A stretch of 53,277 nucleotides of DNA. Origin: UBA1858 sp045106935. Lineage in GTDB: Bacteria > Pseudomonadota > Gammaproteobacteria > UBA4575. Every line of letters starts with the position of its first letter. Positions within the stretch are counted from its first letter, which is position 1. Of this stretch, positions 52,800-53,277 are shown in pieces. The notes beneath the pieces are model-generated. The model ran no database searches, was not told where the DNA came from, and saw only the letters and a program-made list of their open reading frames with translations. Location of the stretch: assembly GCA_045106935.1 (NCBI GenBank), contig JBGCFN010000031.1, positions 1-53,277 on the forward strand, in the 5' to 3' direction. The translations under genes and the position numbers were made by a program.

Positions 52800-53277
52800 T
52801 TAGAATCCTTTGAACGGATGCTCTGCAGAATCTTTTTGTGCAACAACTGTAGATGCTTTTGGCTCATCTTTGATTGCGCGCTCGATAGACTCTTTAACTG
52901 CTTTGTAGTTATTCTCGTAGATAGCTTCGTCGCTCTTAGCTTCCCAGTGAATGAATACACCAACACAGATGAACATGTCGTCTGCTTCGTCAGCTGGAAT
53001 AGTGCCGTCTTCAACACTGTCAGCAACTGCTTTAGCAACAGCAGCCTGAGCTGGACCAAACATTTGAACTGCTTGTGTAGCGCCTTTGATGGTCACTTTG
53101 TTGAACATCATAGTGTTTGGCTTACAAGGAAGGTTAGGTGCTACAACAGCTAACAAAGTTGAAAAACCATCTTTGTTGTTTACTAAACCGTTACAGAACG
53201 CTGTCTCAACTGCTGAACCACGTGGGCCCATAAGCAAATCGATGTGTGCGATTTCTGCCATATTGCCTGCTGGATCC
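52800..53277 (-). CDS. fae: Formaldehyde-activating enzyme Fae, 5'-partial
   Basis: Fae condenses formaldehyde with H4MPT to methylene-H4MPT, the first step of the H4MPT pathway in methylotrophs, and acts in the cytoplasm. Nearly all of the protein is seen: EIAHIDLLMGPRGSAVETAF with the active-site histidine of AHIDL, LAVVAPNLPCKPNTMMFNKV, AVQMFGPAQAAVAKAV, and VGVFIHWEA. The ATG at 53261 is internal: the in-frame residues before it (DPAGN) match the family segment ahead of EVAHIDL. The true start is right of the window, with about 15-20 residues missing. Terminator follows at 52745-52778. Confidence 0.96.
   Translation of the reverse strand, partial: DPAGNMAEIAHIDLLMGPRGSAVETAFCNGLVNNKDGFSTLLAVVAPNLPCKPNTMMFNKVTIKGATQAVQMFGPAQAAVAKAVADSVEDGTIPADEADDMFICVGVFIHWEAKSDEAIYENNYKAVKESIERAIKDEPKASTVVAQKDSAEHPFKGF

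Noticed and set aside
53255..53261. ATG at 53261 as the fae start
   Set aside because: In-frame residues before it match the Fae family; the start is outside the window.
1..53277. CRISPR array, insertion sequences, prophage, tRNA or rRNA
   Set aside because: No regularly spaced repeats, transposase motifs, integrase or TPsiC-arm-like GGTTCRANTCC in intergenic gaps were found on reading; the density of housekeeping genes leaves little room.

Overview
The window is a compact, AT-rich (roughly 40% GC by eye) bacterial chromosome segment. It has no rRNA, tRNA, CRISPR array or recognisable mobile element. Gene content and order point to a gammaproteobacterium: mfd-csiV, recJ-prfB-lysS, sdhCDAB-sdhE-ygfX, the complete Na+-NQR operon with nqrM, and fimT-pilV-pilW-pilX-pilY1-pilE. 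Genes for tetrahydromethanopterin (H4MPT)/methylofuran-linked one-carbon metabolism, including a formaldehyde-activating enzyme at the right edge, indicate a methylotroph. A flavocytochrome c sulfide dehydrogenase flavoprotein at the left edge adds probable sulfide oxidation. I cannot place it to genus; a Methylococcales- or Methylophaga/Thiotrichales-like organism would fit.

Layout. 1-5289: the 3' part of fccB, then mfd and csiV. 5297-8782 (minus): nucleoside and cell-wall salvage (MTA/MTI phosphorylase, hpt, a MscS channel, nagZ). 8783-9260: a non-coding interval with a candidate ~120-nt sRNA. 9261-11404: zapE and mdh. 11411-12896 (minus): an alpha/beta hydrolase and a cysteine-free IscR-like regulator. 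13083-17636 (minus): sdhC-D-A-B, sdhE, ygfX and a DUF1249 gene. 17897-19067: ygfZ and a small membrane protein. 19842-24255 (minus): recJ-prfB-lysS, with prfB keeping the programmed +1 frameshift. 24371-27120: the first C1-cofactor cluster (dihydropteroate-synthase-like, DUF447, mfnB). 27230-28858: a FemAB/GNAT-like protein. 28855-35267 (minus): nqrABCDEF, nqrM and a CBS-domain gene. 35666-37296: a CDF metal exporter and a DUF1223 protein. 37882-45868: a type IV minor-pilin operon with an unusually built PilY1. 45878-53277: the second C1-cofactor cluster (ATP-grasp, MfnF-like, pabB, MfnE-like, srkA on minus; HisA-like on plus; a PTPS-domain protein and fae on minus).

The C1 clusters together would supply the pterin part of H4MPT (DHPS-like protein, PTPS-domain protein, p-aminobenzoate from PabB) and the furan part of methylofuran (MfnB, MfnE-, MfnF- and ATP-grasp-like proteins). 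Fae uses H4MPT to capture formaldehyde. Electrons from C1, TCA-cycle (SDH, MDH) and possibly sulfide oxidation enter the respiratory chain, where Na+-NQR acts.

The points most worth a second look are: the Cys-free IscR homologue; a PTPS protein with an N-terminal Ros/MucR-like zinc finger and a lost HGH zinc ligand; two divergent C1-cofactor genes whose start codons are 3 nt apart; a nested malectin-in-discoidin insertion in PilY1; and the sRNA candidate upstream of nagZ.
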